Positions 1-9,682 are shown, counted from the stretch's first letter. The stretch is 64,000 nt of DNA from Chitinimonas viridis (GCF_030409555.1 NZ_JAUFPU010000004.1:313680-377679), one strand, 5' to 3'. Numbers and translations: made by a program. The notes: generated by a model from the letters alone, not told the origin.

Positions 1-1
1 T

Positions 2-373
2 GGCGACAAAACCAGCGAGGCCAAGCCTTACGACGGGGTGGAACCCTTGAACGGCCAATTGGCACTCCACTACCAAGGTAGCCGCTGGCAAACCGCACTG
101 ACACTGCGCGGTGCAGAAAGCAAGGACAGGCTCAGCAGCAACACCCTGTTCGCCGCACCCGGCTATGGTGTGCTGGACCTGAGCGCCAGTATGGAACTGG
201 GGCCGGATGCCACCCTCAGCGCTGGCTTGTACAACCTGGCCGACAAAAAGTACTGGCTCTGGAGTGATGTCAGAGGCCTGGTCGTCAGTGGCCGAGGCAG
301 TGTGGCAGCGGTACTGGACCGCTACACCCAGCCCGGCCGCAACGGCGCCATCAGCTTCGAATATCGTTTCTAA
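2..373 (+). CDS. TonB-dependent heme/hemoglobin receptor, C-terminal fragment
   Basis: This is the last ~123 residues of an outer-membrane beta-barrel; the frame is open from the window edge, so the N-terminus lies outside. Alternating polar and hydrophobic strands, an N-L-A-D-K-K-Y-W strand typical of late barrel strands, and a final aromatic residue (ending F-E-Y-R-F) fit TonB-dependent receptors, whose last residue is usually Phe and is read by the BAM machinery. The genes that follow are heme utilisation genes, so the substrate is probably heme or a heme protein. That substrate is inferred from context only. Confidence 0.8.
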   Translation, partial: GDKTSEAKPYDGVEPLNGQLALHYQGSRWQTALTLRGAESKDRLSSNTLFAAPGYGVLDLSASMELGPDATLSAGLYNLADKKYWLWSDVRGLVVSGRGSVAAVLDRYTQPGRNGAISFEYRF

Positions 374-505
374 GAGCCTGTTCACGATTTTCTACCGTGT
401 ACCACGGCCAGGCCCGCCTCAGCGGCCACGCAGCGGGGCGCACCGTCCGGGAAGCCGGTGCGCCCCAAAGCGTCTTTCCATTGTCAGCAATACCGGAGAG
501 TCACC
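371..505. other. Receptor-hemS intergenic with repeat start and hairpin
   Basis: The receptor stop codon overlaps the sequence TAAGAGCCTGTTCA, which recurs on the radC stop codon at 35281. Further on, 435-444 and 457-466 form a perfect 10-bp GC-rich stem (GGGGCGCACC / GGTGCGCCCC) with a 12-nt loop. There is no T-tract, so it looks more like an mRNA-processing or attenuating hairpin between receptor and hemS than a classical terminator. Confidence 0.5.
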
Positions 506-1531
506 ATGAATGCATCCACCCTGTGGCAGAACTATCTGCACCTGAAAGCCGGTGAACCCAAGCTGCGCGCCCGAGATGCAGCCGCCCGGCTAGGCGTAAC
601 CGAGGCCGAACTGGTCGCAGCCGATCCACTGTCCATCACCCTGTTCCCCAAGTGGGCCGATATCCTGGGCGAGCTGGAAAGCCTGGGCGTGGTCATGACG
701 CTGACCCGCAACGAGGCGGCGGTACACGAGAAAACCGGCATCTATGCCAATGTCAGTATCCAAGGCGAGATCGGCCTAGCGCTCAATCCGGAGATCGACC
801 TGCGTTTCTTCCTGCAAAGCTGGCGTTACGGTTTTGCCCTGCGTGGTGAGCGACCCTCGCTACAGTTTTTTGATCGGCATGGCGATGCCGTGCATAAGGT
901 GTTCCTGACAACAGAATCCAACCAGGCCGCCTATGACGAGCTGGTATCCCGCTATGCCAGTTGCCACGCCACGGTTGAGCCCGATCGCCGGCATGAGCCC
1001 GCAGCGGAACAACCTGACACAGCCGTGGATACCACGGCCTTCCGCCAGGGTTGGCTCAATCTGGCCGACACCCACGAATTCTTCCCGCTGATGCGGCGTT
1101 TCAACCTGACCCGCCCCCAAGCATTGCGCCTGGCACCGGTCGGCTATGTACGGGCGGTGTCGCTGGAATCCGTCTCATTATTGCTGCATGCCGCTGCGGA
1201 GCAAGACCTACCCATCATGGTCTTTGCCGGCAACCAGGGCTGCCTGCAGATACACACCGGGCCAGTGAAGAAGGTAGTCGCCATGGGCCCCTGGCTCAAT
1301 GTGCTGGATCCAGGCTTCAATCTGCATCTGCGCATGGACCTGTTCGACACGGCCTTCGTGGTGCGCAAGCCTACCCGTGACGGCGAAGTCACCTCGCTGG
1401 AATGCTATGACAGCGATGGTCAATTGATCGTGCAGTACTTTGGCGAACGCAAGCCAGGGCGGCCCGAATTGCCCGGCTGGGCCAAGCTGGTGCACGGCCT
1501 GCCAGACAGGGAGGCGCGCCATGTTCACTAA
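506..1531 (+). CDS. hemS: Hemin-degrading/transport factor HemS family
   Basis: This is a cytoplasmic heme-handling protein of the HemS/ChuS/HmuS family, which binds imported heme and in some members opens the ring to release iron. The 341-residue length is normal for the family. The protein is an internal duplication: the N-terminal W-Q-N-Y-L-H-L start is echoed near residue 183 by W-L-N-L-A-D-T-H-E-F-F. The ATG at 506 is chosen because GGAG lies just upstream (about 494) and the homologous N-terminus begins there; a longer in-frame start at 458 runs into the intergenic hairpin. The stop overlaps hmuT by 11 bp, so the two are translated as one operon. Confidence 0.9.
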   Translation: MNASTLWQNYLHLKAGEPKLRARDAAARLGVTEAELVAADPLSITLFPKWADILGELESLGVVMTLTRNEAAVHEKTGIYANVSIQGEIGLALNPEIDLRFFLQSWRYGFALRGERPSLQFFDRHGDAVHKVFLTTESNQAAYDELVSRYASCHATVEPDRRHEPAAEQPDTAVDTTAFRQGWLNLADTHEFFPLMRRFNLTRPQALRLAPVGYVRAVSLESVSLLLHAAAEQDLPIMVFAGNQGCLQIHTGPVKKVVAMGPWLNVLDPGFNLHLRMDLFDTAFVVRKPTRDGEVTSLECYDSDGQLIVQYFGERKPGRPELPGWAKLVHGLPDREARHVH

Positions 1532-2324
1532 GCGGACACTGACACGCGGCCTGCTACTAAGCAGCCTGCTGCTGGGCTGCACCGCCCAGGCGGCAGAGCG
1601 GCTGGTCATACTGACCAGTGATATCGCGGAGATCGTCGTGGCCCTGGGCCATGCGCCCGATGTGGTGGGCCGCGACCGTTCCTCCCGCCAAACGGCACTG
1701 GCCCACGCCACCGACATCGGCCTGTCACGCGGGGTGGCCGTGGAGTCGGTAGCCCGGCTCAAGCCCAGCCTGGTGCTGGGTAGCCCCATGGCCATGCCCG
1801 ATGGCATCTGGCAGCAACTGAGTGGCCTGGGTATCAAGGCAGTCAAGCTCGGCACGCGCGAAGATGGTAGCGACTACGCCAACACCATACGGCGGGTAGG
1901 TGGCCTGATCGGTGCCGACGCCGCCGCCAGCAAGCTCGCCAGCGATTGGCAGCATGCCATGCGCCCAGCCCCCTCCATCGGCCGTCGCGTGTTGATCACC
2001 TATGAGGGCAAGACGGTTGCCGGCAGCGATACGCCGGCAGATGCGCTGATACGGGCAGCCGGTGGCATCAACGCTGCGGCTGGCGTCAGTGGCTACAAGC
2101 CGCTGGATCCGGAAGCCATCGCCAAGCTGGCACCAGAGTTGATCCTGGTGGCAGACCATAACCGGGCGGTCTATGGCGGGCTGGAGAGCTTCAAGCGGCG
2201 GCCCGATATCGCGGCGACACCTGCGGGCCAGCACGGCCGCGTCTATGAAGTGCCGGTACAGGATTTCTTTGTCGTCAACCTCAGCAGTCCTGCCGCTGTG
2301 CAGAAACTGCGCACCCTGCTCTAG
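1521..2324 (+). CDS. hmuT: Periplasmic heme-binding protein of heme ABC importer
   Basis: This is the substrate-binding component for heme import across the inner membrane, 267 residues, class III binding-protein fold. The N-terminus (M-F-T-K-R then a Leu-rich core) is a signal sequence; L-L-L-G-C within it could serve as a lipobox, so the protein may be lipidated or cleaved at A-Q-A. Characteristic segments are the start L-V-I-L-T-S-D-I-A-E-I-V-V-A-L-G and the later A-P-E-L-I-L-V-A. The start at 1521 lies inside the end of hemS. Permease and ATPase follow after a small interposed gene. Confidence 0.88.
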   Translation: MFTKRTLTRGLLLSSLLLGCTAQAAERLVILTSDIAEIVVALGHAPDVVGRDRSSRQTALAHATDIGLSRGVAVESVARLKPSLVLGSPMAMPDGIWQQLSGLGIKAVKLGTREDGSDYANTIRRVGGLIGADAAASKLASDWQHAMRPAPSIGRRVLITYEGKTVAGSDTPADALIRAAGGINAAAGVSGYKPLDPEAIAKLAPELILVADHNRAVYGGLESFKRRPDIAATPAGQHGRVYEVPVQDFFVVNLSSPAAVQKLRTLL

Positions 2325-2332
2325 GCCTCCCC

Positions 2333-2698
2333 ATGCTTGATGCACTGGAACTCAAACCCTTCGTGCCCTCCAGGGATTTCGACCTCAGTTGCCGGTTCTA
2401 TCGCGATCTTGGTTTTGAGGAACGGTTGGTTGGCGATGAACTCGCCGAGTTCAGCCTGGGTGCGCAGGCCTTTCTGCTGCAGGACTTCTATCGCAAGGAC
2501 TGGGCACAGAACTGCGTGCGGCATCTGCTGGTGAGCGATGCCCGTGCATGGTGGCGCCATATCAAGCAACTGGAGCTGTTTGACCGCTACCCCGGTACAC
2601 GTGGGACACCGCCAGAGGACAAGCCCTGGCACATTTGCCAGTTCTCCCTGGTCGATCCTTGTGGTGTCCTGTGGCACATCGCCCACCCAACGCGCTGA
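2333..2698 (+). CDS. VOC (glyoxalase/bleomycin-resistance fold) protein inside heme operon
   Basis: A 121-residue single-domain protein with the vicinal-oxygen-chelate pattern: it opens L-K-P-F-V-P-S-R-D-F-D-L-S-C-R-F-Y-R-D-L-G-F and closes with F-S-L-V-D-P-C-G-V-L-W-H-I. It starts 8 bp after the hmuT stop and ends 2 bp before hmuU, so it is co-transcribed with the heme importer. VOC genes are not a standard part of hmu operons. A role in heme or tetrapyrrole handling is only a guess from position; resistance or an unrelated small-molecule function is equally possible. Confidence 0.75.
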   Translation: MLDALELKPFVPSRDFDLSCRFYRDLGFEERLVGDELAEFSLGAQAFLLQDFYRKDWAQNCVRHLLVSDARAWWRHIKQLELFDRYPGTRGTPPEDKPWHICQFSLVDPCGVLWHIAHPTR

Positions 2699-2700
2699 CT

Positions 2701-3702
2701 ATGCCCACCACCCGCGCCTATTGGTTACGCCGACCCGGCCGTCCGGCCCGATTACCTGCCACGGGCAAGTGGCACTACCTGGCCTGGCCCGTGCTGGCCA
2801 CATGCCTGCTGTTCTTCGCCGTCGGCTATGCCGGCGACGGCTGGGCCTGGCCCGATATCAGCGATCCGCTGGTCAGCGGTCTGCGCTTGCCACGCATCGC
2901 CGCAGCCCTGATCGTGGGTGCCGCCATGGCAGCCAGCGGCGCCGCGCTGCAGGCGCTATTCCGTAACCCCCTGGCCGACCCCGGCCTCATCGGCACCGCC
3001 AGCGGGGCGGCCCTGGCCGCCGTTGCCGTCATGGCGCTGCACCTGACCATCCCACTGCCCATTGCCGCCTTTGGCGGCGCCCTGCTGGCCACCTGGCTGC
3101 TGCTGGTACTGGTCAAGCTGGTCGGCGGCGGCAATATCAGCCTGCTGCTGATGGGCCTGATGCTGGGTAGCTTTGCTGCTGCTGCCACCAGCCTGCTGCT
3201 GTTCCTGTCCGATGACCTGGCCCTGCGTAGTGCGCTGAGTTGGCTGTCCGGCCAGTTGGGCACTACCGTGGGCGCACCGCTGTTTTGGGCCAGCCCTGTG
3301 GCCCTGGCTGGCATCGTCCTGCTGCTGGCTTTGGGGCGTGATCTCGATTGCCTGTTGCTGGGCGATGAAGAAGCCACCAGCCTGGGTGTCAACGTGGAGC
3401 GGGTACGTCTGCTTACCGCCATCGGCGCCGCCATGGCTGCCGGAGCCGCAGTCTCCATCGCTGGCATCATCGGCTTCATCGGCATGATGATCCCCAATGC
3501 CTGCGCTCTCTGGCTGGGCGGAGGAAGGCGCCAGCTGATTTTGGTCTCAGCCCTCAGTGGCGCCGGCTTCCTGCTGCTGATGGATACCCTGGCGCGAGGT
3601 ATCGCCTACCCCATCAATCTGCCGGTTGGCCTGCTCATCGGCTTTATCGGACCTGTGTGTTTCGTCTGGCTGCTCCGTCGCCGAACCGGGAGTCACGCAT
3701 GA
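2701..3702 (+). CDS. hmuU: Heme ABC transporter permease (FecCD/BtuC family)
   Basis: An inner-membrane permease of 333 residues with roughly nine or ten hydrophobic segments. Family signatures are visible: L-R-L-P-R-I-A-A-A-L-I-V-G near the N-terminus, G-A-A-L-Q-A-L-F-R-N-P-L-A-D-P next, and G-I-I-G-F-I-G-M-M-I-P in the region that meets the ATPase. ATG 2701 is used; it starts 2 bp after the VOC stop. The stop codon overlaps the start of hmuV (ATGA), so the two are translationally coupled. Confidence 0.93.
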   Translation: MPTTRAYWLRRPGRPARLPATGKWHYLAWPVLATCLLFFAVGYAGDGWAWPDISDPLVSGLRLPRIAAALIVGAAMAASGAALQALFRNPLADPGLIGTASGAALAAVAVMALHLTIPLPIAAFGGALLATWLLLVLVKLVGGGNISLLLMGLMLGSFAAAATSLLLFLSDDLALRSALSWLSGQLGTTVGAPLFWASPVALAGIVLLLALGRDLDCLLLGDEEATSLGVNVERVRLLTAIGAAMAAGAAVSIAGIIGFIGMMIPNACALWLGGGRRQLILVSALSGAGFLLLMDTLARGIAYPINLPVGLLIGFIGPVCFVWLLRRRTGSHA

Positions 3703-4514
3703 ACGCCCCCCTGCCTGTCCAGTTCCGCCCCGCCGCCTTTGCCGATGGCCTGCTGCAGTTCAGCCAGGTGGGCTATCGCCAGGGCAATCAAAGCTTGCTA
3801 CAGGATATAACCGGGCATATCCCGGCCGGTAGCTTCACCGCCCTGCTCGGCCCCAACGGTGCCGGCAAAAGCACCCTGCTGCGGCTGCTGGCCGGCCTGC
3901 TGCCTCCTACCCGGGGCGATGTACGGCTGGCCGGCCTGCCCTTGCACAAGATGGACACGCCGAGCCGCGCGCGCCAGCTAGGCTGGCTGGGGCAGTTCCC
4001 TACCCATGACCTGCCGCTGACCATAGAACAATATGTGCTGCTTGGCCGCCGCCCTGCCCTGGGCAGCTTTGGCAGTCCTAGCCCGGACGACCTGGGGCGG
4101 GTGGGTGCAGCCCTAGCAGCATATGACATCAGCCATCTGGCGCAACGACGCTGGGACGGCCTGTCTGGTGGCGAACGGCAACGTGCCGGCCTGGCCCGGC
4201 TACAGGCACAGGACGCGCCGATATGGCTGCTGGACGAACCGACCAACCACCTGGATCTCAAACATCAGGCGCAGCTATTCCGCCGCCTGCGGAACGAAGC
4301 TACCCACGGCCGCACCGTGATCGCCGTGCTGCATGATATTGCCCAGGCAGCCCGCTGGGCAGATCAGGTACTGCTGCTGGGCGGCGGCCGCCTGCTGGCG
4401 CAAGGGCAGCCAAGCGAAGCACTCTGCCCCAGCAATCTTCGCCTGGCCTACGACTGCCCCTTGCAGCTGTGGCAGAGCGCCAACGGCCATTGGCATGCCT
4501 CGGTAGAGGGCTGA
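3699..4514 (+). CDS. hmuV: Heme ABC transporter ATP-binding protein
   Basis: This is the ATPase that powers the HmuTU importer, 271 residues. The Walker A motif reads G-P-N-G-A-G-K-S, the ABC signature L-S-G-G-E-R-Q-R, and Walker B W-L-L-D-E-P-T-N-H-L-D, followed by the switch His in V-L-H-D-I. The ATG at 3699 overlaps the hmuU stop by 4 bp. It is the last gene of the operon; no clear hairpin-T terminator was found in the 146 bp that follow. Confidence 0.95.
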   Translation: MNAPLPVQFRPAAFADGLLQFSQVGYRQGNQSLLQDITGHIPAGSFTALLGPNGAGKSTLLRLLAGLLPPTRGDVRLAGLPLHKMDTPSRARQLGWLGQFPTHDLPLTIEQYVLLGRRPALGSFGSPSPDDLGRVGAALAAYDISHLAQRRWDGLSGGERQRAGLARLQAQDAPIWLLDEPTNHLDLKHQAQLFRRLRNEATHGRTVIAVLHDIAQAARWADQVLLLGGGRLLAQGQPSEALCPSNLRLAYDCPLQLWQSANGHWHASVEG

Positions 4515-4660
4515 ACCCCGCCGAGCGGAGGAGCGCCACGCCAGGCTCGCCACTACGTCGGCCCCATCCGACCACTTATCCCAACGGTATGTGCAAGTAA
4601 GATCAAAGCGCATATAGTTGCAGCTTTATCCTGTACAGCCGCACCGTCGGAGATTCAAAC

Positions 4661-5389
4661 TTGGCCCACTCGCCGATAGACTCGGTCCCCCCTACCGCAG
4701 CACCCGCACCAAACAAGCCCAGCCTGATGGGCAACCTGCTGATGAACATCATCATTCCAACCGTCATCATGACGCAGTTGAATGACGAGAATCGCCTAGG
4801 TCCTGTCTGGAGCATGCTGGTCGCCCTGATGTTTCCACTCGGTTACGGCATCCGTGAATACCTGACCAGCCGCAAGACCAACTTCATTTCCATCCTGGGC
4901 CTGATCTCCATCATGCTCACCGGTGGCATGGCATTGCTCAAGCTGCCGCCCGAATACATCGCCATCAAGGAAGCCGCCATCCCCACCCTGCTGGGCTTGT
5001 TGACGGTCATTTCCATCAAGACGCCTTATCCGCTGGTACGTACCTTCCTCTACAACGAGCAGGTTCTGCAGGTAGACAAGATTGCGGCAGCCCTCAAGCA
5101 ATACGGCAATGAGCGCCGCTTTGACCAGGTACTGACCAACAGTTCCTGGCTGATCGCCTCGTCCTTCCTGCTATCAGGCGTGCTCAACTACGTACTGGCC
5201 AAATGGATAGTCGTCAGCCAGCCCGGCACCCCAGCCTTCACGGCAGAACTGGGCCGCATGACCCTGTTGAGCTACCCCGTCATCGTGTTGCCCAGCACCC
5301 TGGTGCTGGCGGCCACACTGTATTACCTGATCAGCAATATCGAGAAGCTGACCCATATGGCCATGGCCGATATCATGCAGGCCACTTGA
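4661..5389 (+). CDS. VC0807-like inner-membrane protein
   Basis: A 242-residue polytopic membrane protein with six or so hydrophobic segments. The middle resembles the VC0807 family (M-N-I-I-I-P-T-V-I-M near the start, then E-N-R-L-G-P-V-W-S, and K-T-P-Y-P-L-V-R-T), whose function is unknown. The TTG at 4661 has GGAG about 7 nt upstream; an ATG at 4727 is an alternative that would drop a Pro/Ala-rich 22-residue leader. It stands alone between the hmu operon and yciI and is probably transcribed with the latter. Confidence 0.65.
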   Translation: MAHSPIDSVPPTAAPAPNKPSLMGNLLMNIIIPTVIMTQLNDENRLGPVWSMLVALMFPLGYGIREYLTSRKTNFISILGLISIMLTGGMALLKLPPEYIAIKEAAIPTLLGLLTVISIKTPYPLVRTFLYNEQVLQVDKIAAALKQYGNERRFDQVLTNSSWLIASSFLLSGVLNYVLAKWIVVSQPGTPAFTAELGRMTLLSYPVIVLPSTLVLAATLYYLISNIEKLTHMAMADIMQAT

Positions 5390-5440
5390 AACCGGGTGTC
5401 GCAACCCCATCTACGGCAAATTGAACCCAGAGGACGCACC

Positions 5441-5743
5441 ATGTTCTATGCCATTACCGGCCGGGATGTCGCTGACTCGCTGGCGCAGCGGCTTGCCAAC
5501 CGGCCTGCCCATCTGGCACGCCTGAACCAGTTGCAGGCGGAAGGCCGCTTGCTGCTGGCCGGGCCTTTCCCTGCCATCGACTCTCCCGACCCTGGCCCAG
5601 CCGGCTTCAGTGGCAGCCTGATCGTAGCGGAGTTCGCCGATCTTGCCGCCGCCCAAGCCTGGGCAGATGCCGATCCCTACCTGGTGGCCGGTGTTTATGA
5701 AAACGTGGATGTACGACCTTTCAAAAGGGTGCTACCTGCATGA
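5441..5743 (+). CDS. yciI: YciI family protein
   Basis: A 100-residue ferredoxin-like-fold protein of the YciI family, dimeric in known members and of uncertain enzymatic role. Family features are the opening M-F-Y-A-I-T-G-R-D, the stretch [11 protein letters not shown], the G-P-F-P segment and the closing Y-E-N-V-D-V-R-P-F. The ATG at 5441 follows a GAGG and is preferred over an upstream ATG at 5396. The stop overlaps the bolA start by 4 bp. A yciI-bolA pair upstream of a parvulin gene is a known arrangement in betaproteobacteria. Confidence 0.88.
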   Translation: MFYAITGRDVADSLAQRLANRPAHLARLNQLQAEGRLLLAGPFPAIDSPDPGPAGFSGSLIVAEFADLAAAQAWADADPYLVAGVYENVDVRPFKRVLPA

Positions 5744-6009
5744 ACATTCCAGACCAAATCCGTGAGAAACTCGCGGTTTTGAATCCGCAGCTGCTGGATT
5801 TGCGTGATGACAGCGCAAAACATGCAGGTCATGCTGGCGCAGCATCGGGTGGCGGGCACTATCGCCTGCAGATTGTGTCCGAGCGCTTTGTCGGCCTGAC
5901 ATCGGTGGCACGCCACCGTTTGGTTTACGAAACACTGGGTGAGATGATGCGGCGCGAGATCCATGCGCTCGCCATCGAAGCCCGGACCCCGGGCGAAGCC
6001 GCGAGCTGA
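5740..6009 (+). CDS. BolA family protein
   Basis: An 89-residue BolA-like protein. These work with monothiol glutaredoxins in Fe-S and iron handling, and some act on morphology. The conserved C-terminal half is clear: [14 protein letters not shown] and [11 protein letters not shown]. The N-terminal helix is [11 protein letters not shown]. It is translationally coupled to yciI and followed 87 bp later by the parvulin gene. Confidence 0.9.
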   Translation: MNIPDQIREKLAVLNPQLLDLRDDSAKHAGHAGAASGGGHYRLQIVSERFVGLTSVARHRLVYETLGEMMRREIHALAIEARTPGEAAS

Positions 6010-6096
6010 ACCTTACCCGGTTATGCAGGTGCATCTGCACCCGCGAACCTTGAATCTGCAACTTACCCCCTCAAAGAGCCAAGAAGGACGTATTCG

Positions 6097-7294
<1,198 letters not shown>

Positions 7295-7305
7295 TGAATG
7301 GATAA

Positions 7306-7327
7306 CAGGCCCGCACAAGCGGGCCTG
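7306..7327 (+). terminator. Hairpin after glnB
   Basis: A perfect 9-bp stem CAGGCCCGC/GCGGGCCTG with an ACAA loop lies 11 bp after the glnB stop. There is no T-tract, so termination is probable but not certain. It also lies 71 bp beyond the 3' end of the convergent gene at 7399-7995. Confidence 0.6.
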
Positions 7328-7398
7328 AACCTACCCTGCTACGCCCATGCCTTGTGCAACCAGGATAGGCGAATAGGCAAGCGATGAACTACCCAGGC

Positions 7399-7995
7399 TC
7401 AATGCCGGCCATCATCCCAAGAGCAAAGCCGGGTTGTAGTCGCATAAGCCCACGATCCCACCTGGCCATTGGCGGTCAGTCTGACCCTGAATGTTGCAGT
7501 GCCTCGTCCGGAGCGGAATTCAAACTGCGTTCCCGACGGTACAAATTGCCCTGTGCTGAATGGATCCAATTCAATCTCAGCTGTGGCCGGTGATGGCGAT
7601 GCGCCAGAAGCATCGCTCCAGACTATCCAGCCGTTATGCAGCTTGGAGTGGCATTCACGATCTTGTACGGAGACGTTCGGAAAAGGTTGCTTAGGCACCA
7701 TGGTGCAGGTTTCACCATTAGGCCGGCGTTCCACATGGGAAAAAGGAACCTGTGCATGACAGAATTGGCTTCTATCCGGGGTATAAAGCGTCACCCAAGC
7801 ACTCATGGTTTTTTCTTGGTAGCCGAACAGGGTGCCATTACTAGGGAAGCTACCGTACATGCATGATACCGTGCCCGCGTACCAGAAAACATCCAGCGTA
7901 CTCGGTGCGCACTTCTTGACATAGTCGTCACCGGGCGCAGCCAGTGCGCTGCAGCCTAGCAAAGCCATGGCCACCGTGCCCAAAAGCTTATTCAT
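7399..7995 (-). CDS. Secreted Cys-containing protein of unknown function
   Basis: No family is recognised. The 198-residue product has a clear signal peptide (M-N-K-L-L-G-T-V-A-M-A-L-L-G-C-S-A-L-A, cleavage after A-L-A or lipidation at the Cys). The mature part has cysteines at K-K-C-A-P, V-S-C-M-Y, Q-F-C-H-A, E-T-C-T-M, R-E-C-H-S and R-L-C-S-W, an even number that could form three disulphides. It is rich in beta-type segments and ends W-D-D-G-R-H. The start has a good Shine-Dalgarno (GGAGAG) 7-10 nt upstream. It is a single gene, with a MITE-like repeat beginning 42 bp upstream. Confidence 0.7.
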   Translation of the reverse strand: MNKLLGTVAMALLGCSALAAPGDDYVKKCAPSTLDVFWYAGTVSCMYGSFPSNGTLFGYQEKTMSAWVTLYTPDRSQFCHAQVPFSHVERRPNGETCTMVPKQPFPNVSVQDRECHSKLHNGWIVWSDASGASPSPATAEIELDPFSTGQFVPSGTQFEFRSGRGTATFRVRLTANGQVGSWAYATTTRLCSWDDGRH

Positions 7996-8469
7996 TGAAT
8001 CTCTCCTTCATATTTCCGTTTGGCTATTTGTTGTAATAGCGGCTAAAAAAACAGCGTAGCAGTTCTGGCCAGGCGTGCGTGCGCAGGCGCGCGCAGCTGA
8101 CAGTACGTGGGTACGGCAAGCTCGCACAACAACGCCAGAAAGGTTTTGTTAGCCGCTCTAAGTACCATCAGCCCATCACAAGGTCGGCTATGGCGCCACG
8201 GATTCTATTACCAACAATAACAAGGAGAAAGCATTGCATGCCGGCATATCGGACCGTTGCAGTTTCCCAACGTATATAATACAACCGCACTTAAATCCCA
8301 TTAACCCACCAGCCATACCGCACGAATAAAATCCTTTTCGGGTATTTAAATGAACATGGAATAAAACCCAACCAGGGTATTATTCATACCAACGAGGATT
8401 GATTGTGATTACTGATGAATTGCCAGGTGGGTATTTCAAGCAGATTGAAATTGCAAGGCCGGCCCGGCA
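7996..8469. other. Long intergenic region between unknown secreted gene and fliR
   Basis: This 474-bp stretch holds a MITE-like repeat (8037-8160) and then AT-richer DNA. Two tiny reading frames with plausible ribosome-binding sites (13 codons at about 8238, 21 codons from the GTG at 8405) have no supporting features and are not called. No clear T-tailed terminator for the minus-strand fli operon is visible next to the fliR stop, only a GGCCGGCC palindrome at about 8458. Confidence 0.5.
8037..8160 (+). repeat. MITE-like interspersed repeat, copy 1
   Basis: This is a ~124-bp element whose ends are inverted copies: left TAGCGGCTAAAAAAAC, right GGTTTTGTTAGCCGCTCTA. The interior (GCGTAGCAGTTCTGGCC, then GTACGTGGGTACGGCAAGC, then CGCACAACAACGCC) matches the element at 17245-17356 read on the other strand. 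It has no coding capacity, so it is probably mobilised in trans or is a fossil repeat. It lies 42 bp upstream of the unknown secreted gene and may hold its promoter. Confidence 0.75.
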
Positions 8470-9258
8470 CTAGCCGCCACCAAACACCTTGGCCAATCGG
8501 TAAGCCAGCCGCGTCGCCTCTTCCATCAGCCTGTGTATATGCGGCGGAAACTGCGGCAGCGAGAAATACAACGCCGCTACGCCTATTCCCAACGTTAGCG
8601 GAAAACCCACTGCAAACACATTGAACTGGGGGGCGGCACGCGACATGACGCCAATGGAGAGATTGGTGATCAATAGCGCCGCCATTACCGGTAACGACAA
8701 CAACAGGCCCAGCGTGAAAATCTGGCCACCGGCATCAACCAGCAGCTTTAGCCCAGCCAACTTCATGGGCTGGTCCGAGATAGGCAGCAACACAAAGCTA
8801 CGGGCTATGGTCTCTATCACCAGCAAGTGGCCATTCATGGCCAGGAACACCAGGATGGTCAGCAGGCTGGCGAACTGCGCCACCACCACGGTATTGGTGC
8901 CGTGCTGTGGATCATAGAAACTGGCAAAGCCCAAACCCATCTGCAAGCCCGCAAGGTGGCCGGCCATCTCGATGGACGAAAACACCAGCCGCATGGTGAA
9001 GCCTATGGCCAGCCCGATCAGCAGTTGCTGGGCTATCACCAGTATCCCCAAGGCCGATACCGGCTCGATAGCTGGCATGGGCGGCAAGGAGGGGGCAATC
9101 AGAATGGCCAGCAGCATGGACAAACCCACCCGTACCCGCACCGGTATGCTGCGGCTGGAGTAGAACGGGTCCATGGCAAAAATGGCCAAGATGCGGAAGA
9201 ACGGCCACAGCAACATCCCCAGCCATGCCTGTATCTGGGCATCGGTCAGGGTGATCAT
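8470..9258 (-). CDS. fliR: Flagellar export apparatus protein FliR
   Basis: An integral membrane component of the flagellar type III export gate, where FliR packs with FliP and FliQ in a helical ring at the base of the rod. It is 262 residues, the usual length, with about six hydrophobic segments. Recognisable stretches are I-L-A-I-F-A-M-D-P-F-Y near the start, Q-M-G-L-G-F-A-S-F-Y-D-P-Q in the middle and A-A-P-Q-F-N-V-F-A-V-G-F-P later. It is the last gene of the fliLMNOPQR run; flhB and flhA are not in this window. Confidence 0.95.
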   Translation of the reverse strand: MITLTDAQIQAWLGMLLWPFFRILAIFAMDPFYSSRSIPVRVRVGLSMLLAILIAPSLPPMPAIEPVSALGILVIAQQLLIGLAIGFTMRLVFSSIEMAGHLAGLQMGLGFASFYDPQHGTNTVVVAQFASLLTILVFLAMNGHLLVIETIARSFVLLPISDQPMKLAGLKLLVDAGGQIFTLGLLLSLPVMAALLITNLSIGVMSRAAPQFNVFAVGFPLTLGIGVAALYFSLPQFPPHIHRLMEEATRLAYRLAKVFGGG

Positions 9259-9348
9259 AGCGGCCGCCAGCTACCTTGGCGCGACCCGCAGCCAGATTGC
9301 ATATCAGGCCGCTGTGGCGGCTTAGGCGTGGAAGGGAACACGGCGAGA

Positions 9349-9618
9349 CTAACCGATCATGGTGGGTATGGCCTGATACAGCCGTATGGTGTAGTCCATC
9401 AGGATGGACAGCATCCAAGGCCCAGCCAGCACCGCCACCATAAAGGTGATCAGCAGCTTGGGAATGAACGATAGCGTGGCTTCGTTGATCTGGGTGGCAG
9501 CCTGGAACACGCTGATGATCAGGCCTACCACCAACCCGGCCAGCAGCATGGGGCCGCCTATCAGTATCATGACCTCGAAGGCACGCTGGATGATAGTAAT
9601 GACCATTTCCGGTGACAT
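9349..9618 (-). CDS. fliQ: Flagellar export apparatus protein FliQ
   Basis: An 89-residue protein with two transmembrane helices (G-G-P-M-L-L-A-G-L-V-V-G-L and L-L-I-T-F-M-V-A-V-L-A-G-P-W) joined by the conserved F-Q-A-A-T-Q-I-N-E loop. It is a subunit of the FliPQR export gate. It lies between fliP (63 bp upstream) and fliR (90 bp downstream) on the minus strand. Confidence 0.96.
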   Translation of the reverse strand: MSPEMVITIIQRAFEVMILIGGPMLLAGLVVGLIISVFQAATQINEATLSFIPKLLITFMVAVLAGPWMLSILMDYTIRLYQAIPTMIG

Positions 9619-9682
9619 GACGATGCCTCCTCGGCTTGTTTGATCTCAGTATGAGCTGGTGAGTGCCGGAACCCGCGGCAAG

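Noticed and set aside
8161-8469. Short frames with Shine-Dalgarno-like sequences after the MITE copy
   Set aside because: They are 13 and 21 codons long with no conserved feature; calling them would be guesswork.
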